Assembly: GCA_023382535.1 (NCBI GenBank)
Contig: JAHDWA010000104.1
Span: 1-25,021 of the forward strand
Origin: Anaerolineae bacterium
Lineage (GTDB): Bacteria > Chloroflexota > Anaerolineae > 4572-78 > J111
Length of the DNA stretch: 25,021 nt
Reading direction: 5' to 3'
How positions within the stretch are numbered: the stretch's first letter is position 1; every line of letters starts with the position of its first letter. A model generated the notes under the pieces. The model was not told where the DNA came from. It did not search any database and saw only the letters and a program-made list of their open reading frames with translations. Shown one piece after another: positions 1-6,774 of the stretch. The position numbers and the translations under genes were made by a program.

Positions 1-132
1 TCAATGATATGATTTTTCCTGGCCTATCGTTTTATCCTTATTTCGCAACACGTCTTATTTCTCTTTTCTAAATTTTTCATCTGGGCGCATCTGTGCGCTT
101 CGCAGTCTGTGGACCAAAACAAAGAGGTTATT
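1..132. other. Upstream intergenic region with degenerate word repeat
   Basis: No gene is visible before the acyl-CoA dehydrogenase. The first 75 bases are T-rich, and I could not find a convincing sigma70 promoter in them. Positions 78-112 hold a wordy tract built on variants of CATCTG/TCTGTG (CATCTGGGCG, CATCTGTGCG, then CTTCGCAGTCTGTGG). It looks like the degenerate short-period intergenic repeats that recur elsewhere in this window (1315-1402, 5852-5878). The function is unknown. Confidence 0.4.
121..127 (+). promoter_or_regulatory. Ribosome binding site deciding the ATG at 133
   Basis: AAAGAGG lies 5 bases before the ATG at 133. A longer frame could begin at the GTG at 109, but that codon has no purine-rich site ahead of it, sits in the degenerate repeat tract, and would add eight residues that acyl-CoA dehydrogenases do not need. 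The ATG is therefore preferred. Confidence 0.7.
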
Positions 133-1314
133 ATGGATTTCCAACTTTCACCCGAATTAAAAGCTTTGCAGAGCAAAGTGAGACAATTTGTCAATAAGGA
201 GCTGCTGCCGCTGGAGGTCGAGGTGGAGCTGGCCGATGGCCGGCTGGACCCGGCGGTGCGCGCCCGGCTGCAAGTCAGGGCCAGGGAATTGGGTCTAAAT
301 GGCTTTGCCCTGCCCAGGGCGCTCGGTGGCCAGGAGTTCGGCTGGCTGGAACAGGTGGTGGTCAGCGAAGAAATTGGGAAGGTAACAAACGGCCTGGGCT
401 TTGTCATCCCTGACCCGGCGATTGTCTTCGCGGCAGCAACGCCGGAGCAGATCGAACGGTACGTCCGCCCGGCCTGCGAGGGCAAGCGCCAGGATTGTTA
501 CGCCATCACCGAGGCTAACGCCGGCTCCGATCCGAGCCAGTTGGAAACCACGGCCATGCGCGACGGCGACGGCTGGGTTTTGAACGGCGAGAAGTGGCAC
601 GTCACGTTTGGCGACGTGGCCGATTTTGCCGTGGTGCAAGCGGCGACCGATCCCCAGGTGGGCGACGGCAACACTCTCTTTTTTGTTGACCTGGACTCGC
701 CGGGCGTGGAGGTACTTGAGCATCCGCGCTATATGCATCACCTGATTGCCGGTCATTTGAAAATTGGGCTGCGAAATGTGCGCGTGCCCCAGGGTCATGT
801 ACTGGGTGAAGTGGGCCAGGGACTCAGTTTGAGCAAAGAATGGTTCCGGCGGGAACGGATCATGATTGCGGCTCGCTGCGTGGGGGCGGCGGAGCGGCTG
901 ATCGGCGAGGCCAGCCATTTTGCCCAACAGCGGGTGCAGTTTGGCCAGCCGATCTCGGAATACCAGGCCGTCCAGTTCATGCTGGCCGACTCGCTGACCG
1001 AAACCTGGGCAGCGCGGCTGATGACCTATGCCACCGCCCAGGCCGCCGACGAGGCGAAAACCGAGGATGAGGTCAAGCTGGTGCATGCCAAAGCCTCGAT
1101 GGCCAAGCTCTACGCCTCGGAGATGGTCGGGCGGGTGGCCGACCGGGCCGTTCAGATTTTCGGCGGGCGGGGTTACATGCGCGAGAACGTGGCCGAACGT
1201 TACTACCGCGAGGTGCGGGTCGAGCGGATTTGGGAAGGAACCTCGGAAATTCAGCGGATTATCATTGCCTATAGTTTGTATAAGCGGGGAGCAGCGGCGC
1301 ACCTGGAGGGATGA
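133..1314 (+). CDS. Acyl-CoA dehydrogenase family protein
   Basis: An FAD-dependent acyl-CoA dehydrogenase of 393 residues, the usual length for the family. It would oxidise an acyl-CoA alpha-beta bond and pass electrons to an electron-transfer flavoprotein in the cytoplasm. The N-terminal helical domain covers about residues 1-115. The beta domain starts with the FAD-contact signature ITEANAGSD near residue 125. The C-terminal helical domain ends with GGRGYMRE and WEGTSEIQR, where Glu368 matches the usual catalytic base. The base is preceded by Trp where Tyr is common. The substrate cannot be read from sequence. It is the first gene of a rightward cluster with a Rieske oxygenase and a GcvT-like protein, separated from the next gene by 114 bases. 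A CaiA-like role on a betainyl-CoA is possible but speculative. Confidence 0.93.
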   Translation: MDFQLSPELKALQSKVRQFVNKELLPLEVEVELADGRLDPAVRARLQVRARELGLNGFALPRALGGQEFGWLEQVVVSEEIGKVTNGLGFVIPDPAIVFAAATPEQIERYVRPACEGKRQDCYAITEANAGSDPSQLETTAMRDGDGWVLNGEKWHVTFGDVADFAVVQAATDPQVGDGNTLFFVDLDSPGVEVLEHPRYMHHLIAGHLKIGLRNVRVPQGHVLGEVGQGLSLSKEWFRRERIMIAARCVGAAERLIGEASHFAQQRVQFGQPISEYQAVQFMLADSLTETWAARLMTYATAQAADEAKTEDEVKLVHAKASMAKLYASEMVGRVADRAVQIFGGRGYMRENVAERYYREVRVERIWEGTSEIQRIIIAYSLYKRGAAAHLEG

Positions 1315-1410
1315 GGCGCGGACACGAGGATGCGAGGGCGCAAAGAGGTAGCAAACGTCGTTTTCTTCACCTCCCATCGCTTCGCCTCTTCGTTTCTTTA
1401 ATAAATCTTT
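1315..1410. repeat. Degenerate intergenic word repeat
   Basis: The gap between the first two genes contains GGACACGAGGATGCGAGG followed by GCGCAAAGAGG, variants of a short purine-rich word. After a T-rich middle comes the roughly complementary CACCTCCCATCGCTTCGCC then TCTTCG, giving an imperfect inverted layout. Part of the second arm, read on the minus strand, resembles the tract after the oxidoreductase at 5852-5878 (both contain CGAAGAGGCGA). No T-run follows, so this is not a standard terminator. Confidence 0.45.
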
Positions 1411-1428
1411 CGTGAAAGGAATGGAACC

Positions 1429-2529
1429 ATGACCAAAATGTACAGCACTCTGCCAAGACAGTACTACACCTCGGAGCAAATTTTCCGAGAAGAGACGCAG
1501 CGCATTTTTTACGAGCGTTGGTTGTGTGTCGGTCGGGTGGAGCAGATCCCCAACCCCGGCGACTACTTTGTGCAGCAAGTCGGCCTGGAAAGCCTGATCA
1601 TTGTCAGAACGCGGCGGGGGGAGATACGCGCCCATTACAATGTTTGCCGGCACCGCGGGGCGCGGCTGTGCAGTGATAATAGCCAGGGTCATCTGCGGGA
1701 GGCGATTCAGTGTCCTTATCATGCCTGGACTTACGGGCTGGATGGTCAATTGCTGGGCGCGCCGCACATGAATGAGGTGCCGGGATTTAAGAAAGAAGAT
1801 TATCCTTTACACAGCGCCCATGTTCATACCTGGGAAGGCTTCATCTTTATTAACCTGGCCGCTGAGCCGCAGGCTTTTGACGATCTTTTTGCCAGGTTAT
1901 CAGAAAAATTTGCCGCCTGGAATATCCCCCAACTCCGGTCTGCGAGCCGGATTGACTACCAGGTGCAGGCAAACTGGAAACTGCTTGTCGAGAATTACTC
2001 TGAATGTTACCACTGCCCCCTGGTGCATCCGGCCTTGTCCAAGCTATCCCACTATATGAGCGGTGAAAACGATTTTGAAAAAGGTGTCTTCCTAGGTGGC
2101 TATATGGAACTCAACCATGGCAGCATGACCCTGGATGGGACCACGTGCGCCACGCCCCTGGGCGATGTGAACGGCGAAGACCTAAATCGAGTTTACTACT
2201 ATATGCTGTTCCCAAATCTGCTGCTCAGTTTGCACCCCGACTATGTTATGTTTCATACGCTGTGGCCTAAGTCGTCTGATGAAACCCATATTGTCTGTGA
2301 GTGGCTGTTTGATCCGGGGGTGATGGCCCAGCCTGATTTCGATGCAGCTCCGGCGGTTGAATTTTGGGATATGACCAATCGCGAGGATTGGCATGTCTGT
2401 GAGATCACCCAGGCTGGGGTAAGTTCTCGCGTCTATACCCCCGGCCCGGCCTATGTGGGCCAGGAGGATTTAATTGTAGCCTTCGACCAGGAGGTATTGA
2501 AGGCGTTGGGACACCACAGCCGGAATTAA
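1429..2529 (+). CDS. Rieske [2Fe-2S] oxygenase, quaternary-amine demethylase-like
   Basis: The terminal oxygenase (alpha) subunit of a Rieske non-haem iron system, 366 residues. The Rieske cluster ligands are C73-x-H75 and C95-x2-H98. The mononuclear iron site is in NYSECYHCPLVHP, with His195 and His200 as ligands and Asp320 (NREDW) as the likely third ligand. The residue linking the two metal centres is Glu192 instead of the Asp of ring-hydroxylating dioxygenases. A bridging Glu is known in carnitine monooxygenase CntA, and the NYxECYHC context is typical of glycine-betaine, carnitine and stachydrine demethylases. I infer oxidative N-demethylation or C-N cleavage of a methylated amine. The reductase needed for activity is not in the window. 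AAAGGA at 1415-1420 lies 8 bases before the ATG. The next gene starts 29 bases downstream, so they are likely co-transcribed. Confidence 0.88.
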   Translation: MTKMYSTLPRQYYTSEQIFREETQRIFYERWLCVGRVEQIPNPGDYFVQQVGLESLIIVRTRRGEIRAHYNVCRHRGARLCSDNSQGHLREAIQCPYHAWTYGLDGQLLGAPHMNEVPGFKKEDYPLHSAHVHTWEGFIFINLAAEPQAFDDLFARLSEKFAAWNIPQLRSASRIDYQVQANWKLLVENYSECYHCPLVHPALSKLSHYMSGENDFEKGVFLGGYMELNHGSMTLDGTTCATPLGDVNGEDLNRVYYYMLFPNLLLSLHPDYVMFHTLWPKSSDETHIVCEWLFDPGVMAQPDFDAAPAVEFWDMTNREDWHVCEITQAGVSSRVYTPGPAYVGQEDLIVAFDQEVLKALGHHSRN

Positions 2530-2558
2530 AGATATTCCCAAATCTTGAGGAGCTGAGT

Positions 2559-3746
2559 ATGCCTCGACAAACACCCTTTTATGCCCGCACCTCGGCCCTG
2601 TGCGCGAGCCAGAGCTGGCAGGAGTGGGCCGGCTTTCTTTCGGCCAACAGCTACGAGCTGGAACATAACCACGAATATTACGCCATCCGCACGGCAGCGG
2701 CGCTGCTGGACATCTCGCCGCTCTACAAGTACCACATCCACGGGCGCGACGCGCTCAAGCTGGTCAGCCGGGTGGTGACGCGCGATGTGACCCGCTGCGC
2801 CGTCGGGCAGGTCATCTACACGCCCTGGTGCGACGATGCGGGCAAAATCATTGACGACGGTACGCTCTCCCGCCTGGAAGAGAACTTCTTCCGGTTGACC
2901 GCCGCCGACCCGACCTTTCACTGGCTCCAGGAGAATGCGGTGGGCCTGGAGGTGCAGATTGAGGATGTGACCGAGGGGCTGGGAGCGTTGGCCCTGCAAG
3001 GGCCGACCTCACGCGATATTCTGGCCCAATTGAGCGATGTAGAGCTGGCTCAGCTCAAATTCTTCCGGTTAATCAAGACCAACCTCGGCGGCATTCCGGC
3101 GACCATCAGCCGCACCGGTTATACCGGCGACCTGGGCTACGAAATCTGGGTCGAGCCGCCCTATGCCGAGCGGTTATGGGATGCCCTGATGGAAGCGGGC
3201 CAAGCCTACCGGCTACGGGCGGTGGGCAACGTGGCCCTGGACATGGCCCGCATCGAGGCCGGGCTGCTGCTGATCAACGTGGATTTCATGTCGGCCAAAC
3301 AGACCATGTTTGAAATTCAGAAATCCACCCCATTTGAGCTGGGGCTGGGCTGGACGGTTCACCTGGACAAGCCTTACTTTGTGGGCCAGGCAGCGCTGCG
3401 GGCCGAAAAAGCGCGGGGGCCGGCCTGGGCGACCGCCGGCCTGGAGGTCAACCTGGAGTCGCTGGAAGCGGTGTATCGTGAGTTTGGCATGCCGCTGACC
3501 CTGCCAGTCCACTCCTGGAATGAAGCGGTGCCGGTCTATGCGGGTGCTCGCCAGATTGGCAAAGCGACCAGCGGCACATGGTCGTCTATCCTCAAAAAAT
3601 ATATCGCCCTGGCCCGGCTGAAACCATCCTACAGCCGGCCCGGCACCCGGGTGCAAATGGAAGTGACCGTCGAGGCGCACCGGCGGCAGGCGGAAGCGGT
3701 TGTAGTAGAGACGCCGTTTTTTGAGCCGGAGAGAAAGCGGGCATGA
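2559..3746 (+). CDS. GcvT-family aminomethyltransferase-like protein
   Basis: A 395-residue protein of the glycine-cleavage T-protein/DmdA family, which transfers a one-carbon unit from a methylated or aminomethyl substrate to tetrahydrofolate. Visible landmarks are KIIDDGTLSRL (the family segment with the catalytic-region Asp), LALQGPTSRDIL, RTGYTGDLGYEIWV, MARIEAGLLL, and a C-terminal beta-barrel domain (VYAGARQIGKATSGTWS). It is probably not the housekeeping GcvT, because no GcvH or GcvP is adjacent. Instead it follows a Rieske demethylase by 29 bases, and flavin oxidoreductases follow. GAGGAG at 2547-2552 supports the ATG. Alternatives in the same superfamily are DmdA-type DMSP demethylase, the THF-dependent O-demethylases LigM/DesA, or the folate domain of dimethylglycine/sarcosine dehydrogenases made as a separate subunit. 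Confidence 0.88.
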   Translation: MPRQTPFYARTSALCASQSWQEWAGFLSANSYELEHNHEYYAIRTAAALLDISPLYKYHIHGRDALKLVSRVVTRDVTRCAVGQVIYTPWCDDAGKIIDDGTLSRLEENFFRLTAADPTFHWLQENAVGLEVQIEDVTEGLGALALQGPTSRDILAQLSDVELAQLKFFRLIKTNLGGIPATISRTGYTGDLGYEIWVEPPYAERLWDALMEAGQAYRLRAVGNVALDMARIEAGLLLINVDFMSAKQTMFEIQKSTPFELGLGWTVHLDKPYFVGQAALRAEKARGPAWATAGLEVNLESLEAVYREFGMPLTLPVHSWNEAVPVYAGARQIGKATSGTWSSILKKYIALARLKPSYSRPGTRVQMEVTVEAHRRQAEAVVVETPFFEPERKRA

Positions 3747-3751
3747 AGGCG

Positions 3752-3776
3752 GCAGAGGTGCGGGGGAGCAGGGGAG
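3752..3776. repeat. Left G-rich flank of four-helix-bundle cassette
   Basis: A purine-rich tract lies directly before the small gene and includes its ribosome binding site. It contains GCGGGGGAGCAG (3760-3771), an exact inverted copy of CTGCTCCCCCGC at 4222-4233 on the other side of the gene. A longer region shares further inverted words such as GCAGGGGAG/CTCCCCTGC. Confidence 0.6.
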
Positions 3777-3780
3777 AACT

Positions 3781-4179
3781 ATGGACAAGAAGCCAATACG
3801 AAGTCATCGAGAGTTAGAGGTGTATCAGATGGCTTTTGAGGTGGCAATGAGGATTTTTGAGCTAACTAAAAGTTTTCCGGCAGAGGAACGATATTCGCTC
3901 ACCGATCAAATCCGGCGTTCCTCTCGCTCAGTTTGTGCCAATTTGACCGAAGCCTGGCGCAAACGCCGTTATGAGGGTGCATTTTTAATCAAATTGAATG
4001 ATGCCGAGGCTGAAGCTGCCGAGACACAAACCTGGCTGGAATTCGCGGTAAAATGTGGTTATTTAAGCCCGGAAAATGGGCGAGAACTGTATCAAATTTA
4101 CGACCAGATTTTGGGCAAATTGGTGAATATGATTAACCATCCAACTTCCTGGTTAATGCCCAACAAGACAAGCAAATAG
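3781..4179 (+). CDS. Four-helix bundle protein (S23/IVS family)
   Basis: 132 residues from the ATG at 3781, preceded by GGGGAG four bases upstream. The sequence fits the four-helix-bundle family first described from open frames in 23S rRNA intervening sequences: HRELEVYQMAFEVAMRIFELT, then FPAEERYSLTDQIRRSSRSV and the core ANLTEAWRKRRY, then LNDAEAEAAETQTWLEFA. The biochemical role of the family is unknown. The gene is visibly A+T-richer than its neighbours and splits an otherwise tight metabolic cluster. G-rich and C-rich inverted repeats (3760-3771 and 4222-4233) flank it, so it looks like an inserted cassette. A longer frame from a TTG at 3721 overlaps the end of the GcvT-like gene and has no support. 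Confidence 0.88.
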   Translation: MDKKPIRSHRELEVYQMAFEVAMRIFELTKSFPAEERYSLTDQIRRSSRSVCANLTEAWRKRRYEGAFLIKLNDAEAEAAETQTWLEFAVKCGYLSPENGRELYQIYDQILGKLVNMINHPTSWLMPNKTSK

Positions 4180-4207
4180 TGAGGTGTAACGTGAGCGGGC
4201 AATTACA

Positions 4208-4242
4208 TCTCCCCTGCGCCTCTGCTCCCCCGCTCCCCTGCA
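4208..4242. repeat. Right C-rich flank of four-helix-bundle cassette
   Basis: A pyrimidine-rich tract carries CTCCCCTGC twice and CTGCTCCCCCGC once (4222-4233). It is the inverted counterpart of the tract at 3752-3776. It is followed by AAAGGA (4251-4256), the ribosome binding site of the next gene. Whether it marks an insertion boundary or acts as a transcript hairpin with the left arm cannot be decided by eye. Confidence 0.55.
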
Positions 4243-4264
4243 CTCCGTAGAAAGGATACACCGA

Positions 4265-5851
4265 ATGACACAAAAATACGACGCCATTATCATCGGCGGA
4301 GGTCACAATGGATTGACCTGCGCCGCGTATCTGGCTAAAGCTGGCCGGCGGGTACTGGTGCTGGAGCAGCGCCATATCATCGGCGGGGCAGCCGTAACCG
4401 AAGAGGTCTACCCTGGTTTCAAATTTACCGTCTTCTCTTACGTGGTCAGCCTGCTGCGGCCGGAGGTCATCCGCGAGTTGAATCTGGCCAGGCACGGCCT
4501 GCACATCATGCCGCTGGAAACGGCCTTTGTGCCGATGGACGCTTCGCGCGGCAACTACCTGGCTCTCTACCCCGACCCGGCCAGCAACCGCGAGGCCATC
4601 CGCCGCCACTCGGCCCGCGACGCCGACGTTTATCCTGAGTTCAGTCAGATGATGTACGATATGGCCTTTGCCGTCAAACCCATCCTGGGCATGGCCCCGC
4701 CCGACCCGACCGCGCCCGGCGTGGGCGGCCTGCGCACCCTGCTGGAGATGGTCAAACACGCCGGCAGCCTGGACTCCAAACGCTTCTATTATTTGACCAA
4801 ACTGATGACCATGAGCGCCTCTGATTTTTTGGATGAGTGGTTTGAAACGGACGTACTCAAAGCCGTCACGGCCATCAACGGCATTATCGGGACGTACCTG
4901 GGGCCGCGCTCGCCCGGCACTGCTTATGTGCTGTTACATCACTACATGGGCGAACTTGACGGGGCTTTCACGGCCTGGGGCTTTCAAAAAGGCGGCACCG
5001 GCGCGGTCAGCCAGGCGATTGCCAGCGCCGCCCGCAGTTTTGGGGCCGAAATTCGCTGCAATGCTCGGGTGGGGCAGGTCATCGTCAAAAATGGACAGGC
5101 AGCCGGAGTGGCTTTGGACAGCGGTGAGGAAATTTACAGTCCAGTCGTCGTGTCGGGCTGCGACCCCAACGTGACCTTCCTCAAGCTGCTGGGCGAGGAG
5201 TACCTGCCTGGCGACCTGGCTCAGGCCATCCGTAATTTCAAGTTCCGCGGCTCGTCGGGCAAGGTCAATCTGGCTTTGGATGGACTGCCCAGCTTTACCG
5301 CTATGCCCGATCCGTCACTGCTGCAAGGGATGATGGAAATCTGCCCCAGTATGGATTACGTCGAGCGGGCCTACGACGATGCCAAGTATGGCGACTTCTC
5401 GCGGCGGCCTTACCTGGACGTGACTATCCCCACCGCCGTAGACCCGACGATGGCCCCGCCCGGCAAGCATGTGATGAGCATCTTTGTGCAGTACGCGCCG
5501 TATCAACTGGCCGAGGGAACATGGGTCGAAAAGCGGGAGGCGTTTGGCGATGCGGTAGTCAACACCCTGGCCGAGTTTGCCCCCAATATCAAAGACCTGA
5601 TCCTGTACCGGCAGGTTCTCTCACCCTGGGATATGGAGCAGATGATCGGCCTGACCGAGGGCAACATTTTCCACGGCGAACTGACTCTGGATCAGCTCTT
5701 TTTCCTGCGGCCCGCGCCGGGCTGGGCCAACTATCGCACCCCGGTGCGCGGCTATTATCAATGCGGCTCCGGGACGCACCCCGGCGGCGGCATCACTGCG
5801 GGGCCGGGCCGACTGGCGGCACTGGAGATCTTGAAGGATTGGAAGCGATGA
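4265..5851 (+). CDS. FAD-dependent oxidoreductase, PYROXD2/phytoene-desaturase family
   Basis: A 528-residue flavoprotein. The Rossmann dinucleotide site is at residues 4-34 (DAIIIGGGHNGLTCAAYLAK, then a VLVLEQR acidic end), followed by GGAAVTEE, the family pattern next to FAD. The C-terminal FAD-contact region reads YYQCGSGTHPGGGITAGPGR. The GHNGL variant and overall layout match PYROXD2-like proteins better than true carotenoid desaturases, and no phytoene synthase or other carotenoid gene is present. In context it could oxidise an intermediate of the demethylation pathway, such as a tertiary or secondary amine, but this is inference. It lies 85 bases after the four-helix-bundle gene and is a paralogue of the gene at 6768. 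Downstream the strand switches, with 36 bases to the convergent nucleotidyltransferase gene. Confidence 0.9.
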   Translation: MTQKYDAIIIGGGHNGLTCAAYLAKAGRRVLVLEQRHIIGGAAVTEEVYPGFKFTVFSYVVSLLRPEVIRELNLARHGLHIMPLETAFVPMDASRGNYLALYPDPASNREAIRRHSARDADVYPEFSQMMYDMAFAVKPILGMAPPDPTAPGVGGLRTLLEMVKHAGSLDSKRFYYLTKLMTMSASDFLDEWFETDVLKAVTAINGIIGTYLGPRSPGTAYVLLHHYMGELDGAFTAWGFQKGGTGAVSQAIASAARSFGAEIRCNARVGQVIVKNGQAAGVALDSGEEIYSPVVVSGCDPNVTFLKLLGEEYLPGDLAQAIRNFKFRGSSGKVNLALDGLPSFTAMPDPSLLQGMMEICPSMDYVERAYDDAKYGDFSRRPYLDVTIPTAVDPTMAPPGKHVMSIFVQYAPYQLAEGTWVEKREAFGDAVVNTLAEFAPNIKDLILYRQVLSPWDMEQMIGLTEGNIFHGELTLDQLFFLRPAPGWANYRTPVRGYYQCGSGTHPGGGITAGPGRLAALEILKDWKR

Positions 5852-5878
5852 GACGAGAGGCGAAGAGGCGATGAAGGG
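5852..5878. repeat. Degenerate purine-rich word repeat
   Basis: GACGAGAGGCGAAGAGGCGA followed by TGAAGG fills the convergent gap after the oxidoreductase. It shares CGAAGAGGCGA with the minus-strand reading of the tract at about 1376-1402. It probably belongs to the same family of low-complexity intergenic words. No hairpin with a T-run is seen. Confidence 0.4.
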
Positions 5879-5887
5879 GCTATGAAC

Positions 5888-6505
5888 TTAATTATCCAAG
5901 TGGACGAATTGCTGCAAGTTTTGCCAAAACTGCTCAACGTCCGGTCCCAAATCAGTGGCCCAGCGATTGATGTAAGTCGGATCAAATGAGGCCGATAACT
6001 CAGGGTCGTCCCCCAATTTAATGGCTGTCAAAATATCTCGAATATCCGCCTCATGTTTAAAAGAATGCCCCTCATTCCAGGCCATCAGTTTACCTACAAT
6101 CACATCTTCTGGCCGAGCAAACCACGCCTCAAAACGCAGCCCATCTTTGGGGGCAATCTCGCGCCGAAGACGATTTTTTAAGGCAAAATTGTAACCAGGT
6201 TTCATGGTTAGGGGAATTAAATCAACCTTACGGGCTTCACTGGTATCAATTATGTTGAACAAAATGCCCAAGCGAATCGAGTCACGCATTTGATCAGGGT
6301 CAGCATAGAAACGGGGGGGTAAATAGGTAGCAGCAAGGGCTTGAATATGCGCCTCGTTCAAGTCCACGACTATGTCCACATCTAAAGTAACACGAGTAAC
6401 GCCGTAAAACGTGCCAGCGAAAGCGCCAATAATTACATAGGGAGCGCCAATCTTTTCAAGCGTTTGCAAGACATCGAAATAGAGTTGAAAAGTCGCTTCA
6501 GCCAT
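5888..6505 (-). CDS. Nucleotidyltransferase-fold protein, possible TA or abortive-infection component
   Basis: 205 residues with a polymerase-beta-type nucleotidyltransferase core. GAFAGTFYG (residues 27-35) is the glycine-rich turn, T40-x-D42-x-D44 gives the two metal-binding aspartates, and D95 in KVDLIPL is a plausible third carboxylate. The C-terminal half has EDVIVGKLMAW and KHEADIRDI, as in AbiEii/DUF6036-like proteins. The family transfers nucleotides to RNA or protein targets and is often a toxin or antitoxin. The exact role here is unknown. Its ATG overlaps the stop of the 79-residue gene by 8 bases (6498-6505), so the two are translationally coupled. The pair runs against the surrounding cluster, is A+T-richer, and looks acquired. 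Confidence 0.8.
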   Translation of the reverse strand: MAEATFQLYFDVLQTLEKIGAPYVIIGAFAGTFYGVTRVTLDVDIVVDLNEAHIQALAATYLPPRFYADPDQMRDSIRLGILFNIIDTSEARKVDLIPLTMKPGYNFALKNRLRREIAPKDGLRFEAWFARPEDVIVGKLMAWNEGHSFKHEADIRDILTAIKLGDDPELSASFDPTYINRWATDLGPDVEQFWQNLQQFVHLDN

Positions 6506-6737
6506 TTTGCTGCAATCGTTTGAATATGAGGCGACACAAATCCAAGTTACTTAACTCAGGATGAGCTTTACGCAGCCGGGTATGCCAACTGTTTAAAATG
6601 ACTTCCTGCATATCCAACATTGTACGTAAGCGCTGTTCCGGCGGAACCCGCAATAGCAATCGAATTTGATCTTTATCCGTCGGCCCCAGTCGGCGTTTAA
6701 GTGCTTCTAGTTTGGAAAGTTTACTTATCTCATTCAT
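6498..6737 (-). CDS. 79-residue protein upstream of nucleotidyltransferase, putative partner
   Basis: A small, basic, probably helical protein. It contains VPPEQRLRTMLDMQEVIL and RKAHPELSNLDLC, resembling a pattern (PEERL..MLDMQE..R..HPELSD) that I associate with short proteins next to nucleotidyltransferase genes in Chloroflexota and Cyanobacteria. I know of no biochemical function. It has no HEPN RxxxxH motif that I can identify, so it is not a standard MNT-HEPN pair. Its start codon at 6737 has no Shine-Dalgarno site. It lies 9 bases beyond the edge of a strong minus-strand -10 box, so the mRNA is predicted to have a 2-3 base leader. It is co-transcribed with the overlapping downstream gene. 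Confidence 0.7.
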   Translation of the reverse strand: MNEISKLSKLEALKRRLGPTDKDQIRLLLRVPPEQRLRTMLDMQEVILNSWHTRLRKAHPELSNLDLCRLIFKRLQQNG

Positions 6738-6745
6738 CTTGAGTA

Positions 6746-6774
6746 ATTATATGAGGAGTTGTAAATTATGACAA
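6746..6774 (-). promoter_or_regulatory. Sigma70-type promoter for nucleotidyltransferase module
   Basis: Read on the minus strand: TTGTCA (6774-6769), 17 bases, TATAAT (6751-6746). This differs from consensus at one position. The expected start site (about 6739-6740) is 2-3 bases before the ATG at 6737, so the transcript would be almost leaderless. The -35 box lies inside the first codons of the divergent gene at 6768. That gene's ribosome binding site (GAGGAG, 6753-6758) lies between the two promoter boxes. Confidence 0.75.

Noticed and set aside
109..1314. GTG start at 109 for the acyl-CoA dehydrogenase
   Set aside because: There is no ribosome binding site before it and it lies in a repeat tract. 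The ATG at 133 has AAAGAGG at a proper distance.
295..1767. Long minus-strand open frame (490 codons) across the first two genes
   Set aside because: It is antisense to the acyl-CoA dehydrogenase and Rieske genes, whose conserved motifs are certain. Its translation has no domain and arises from G+C-rich codon use.
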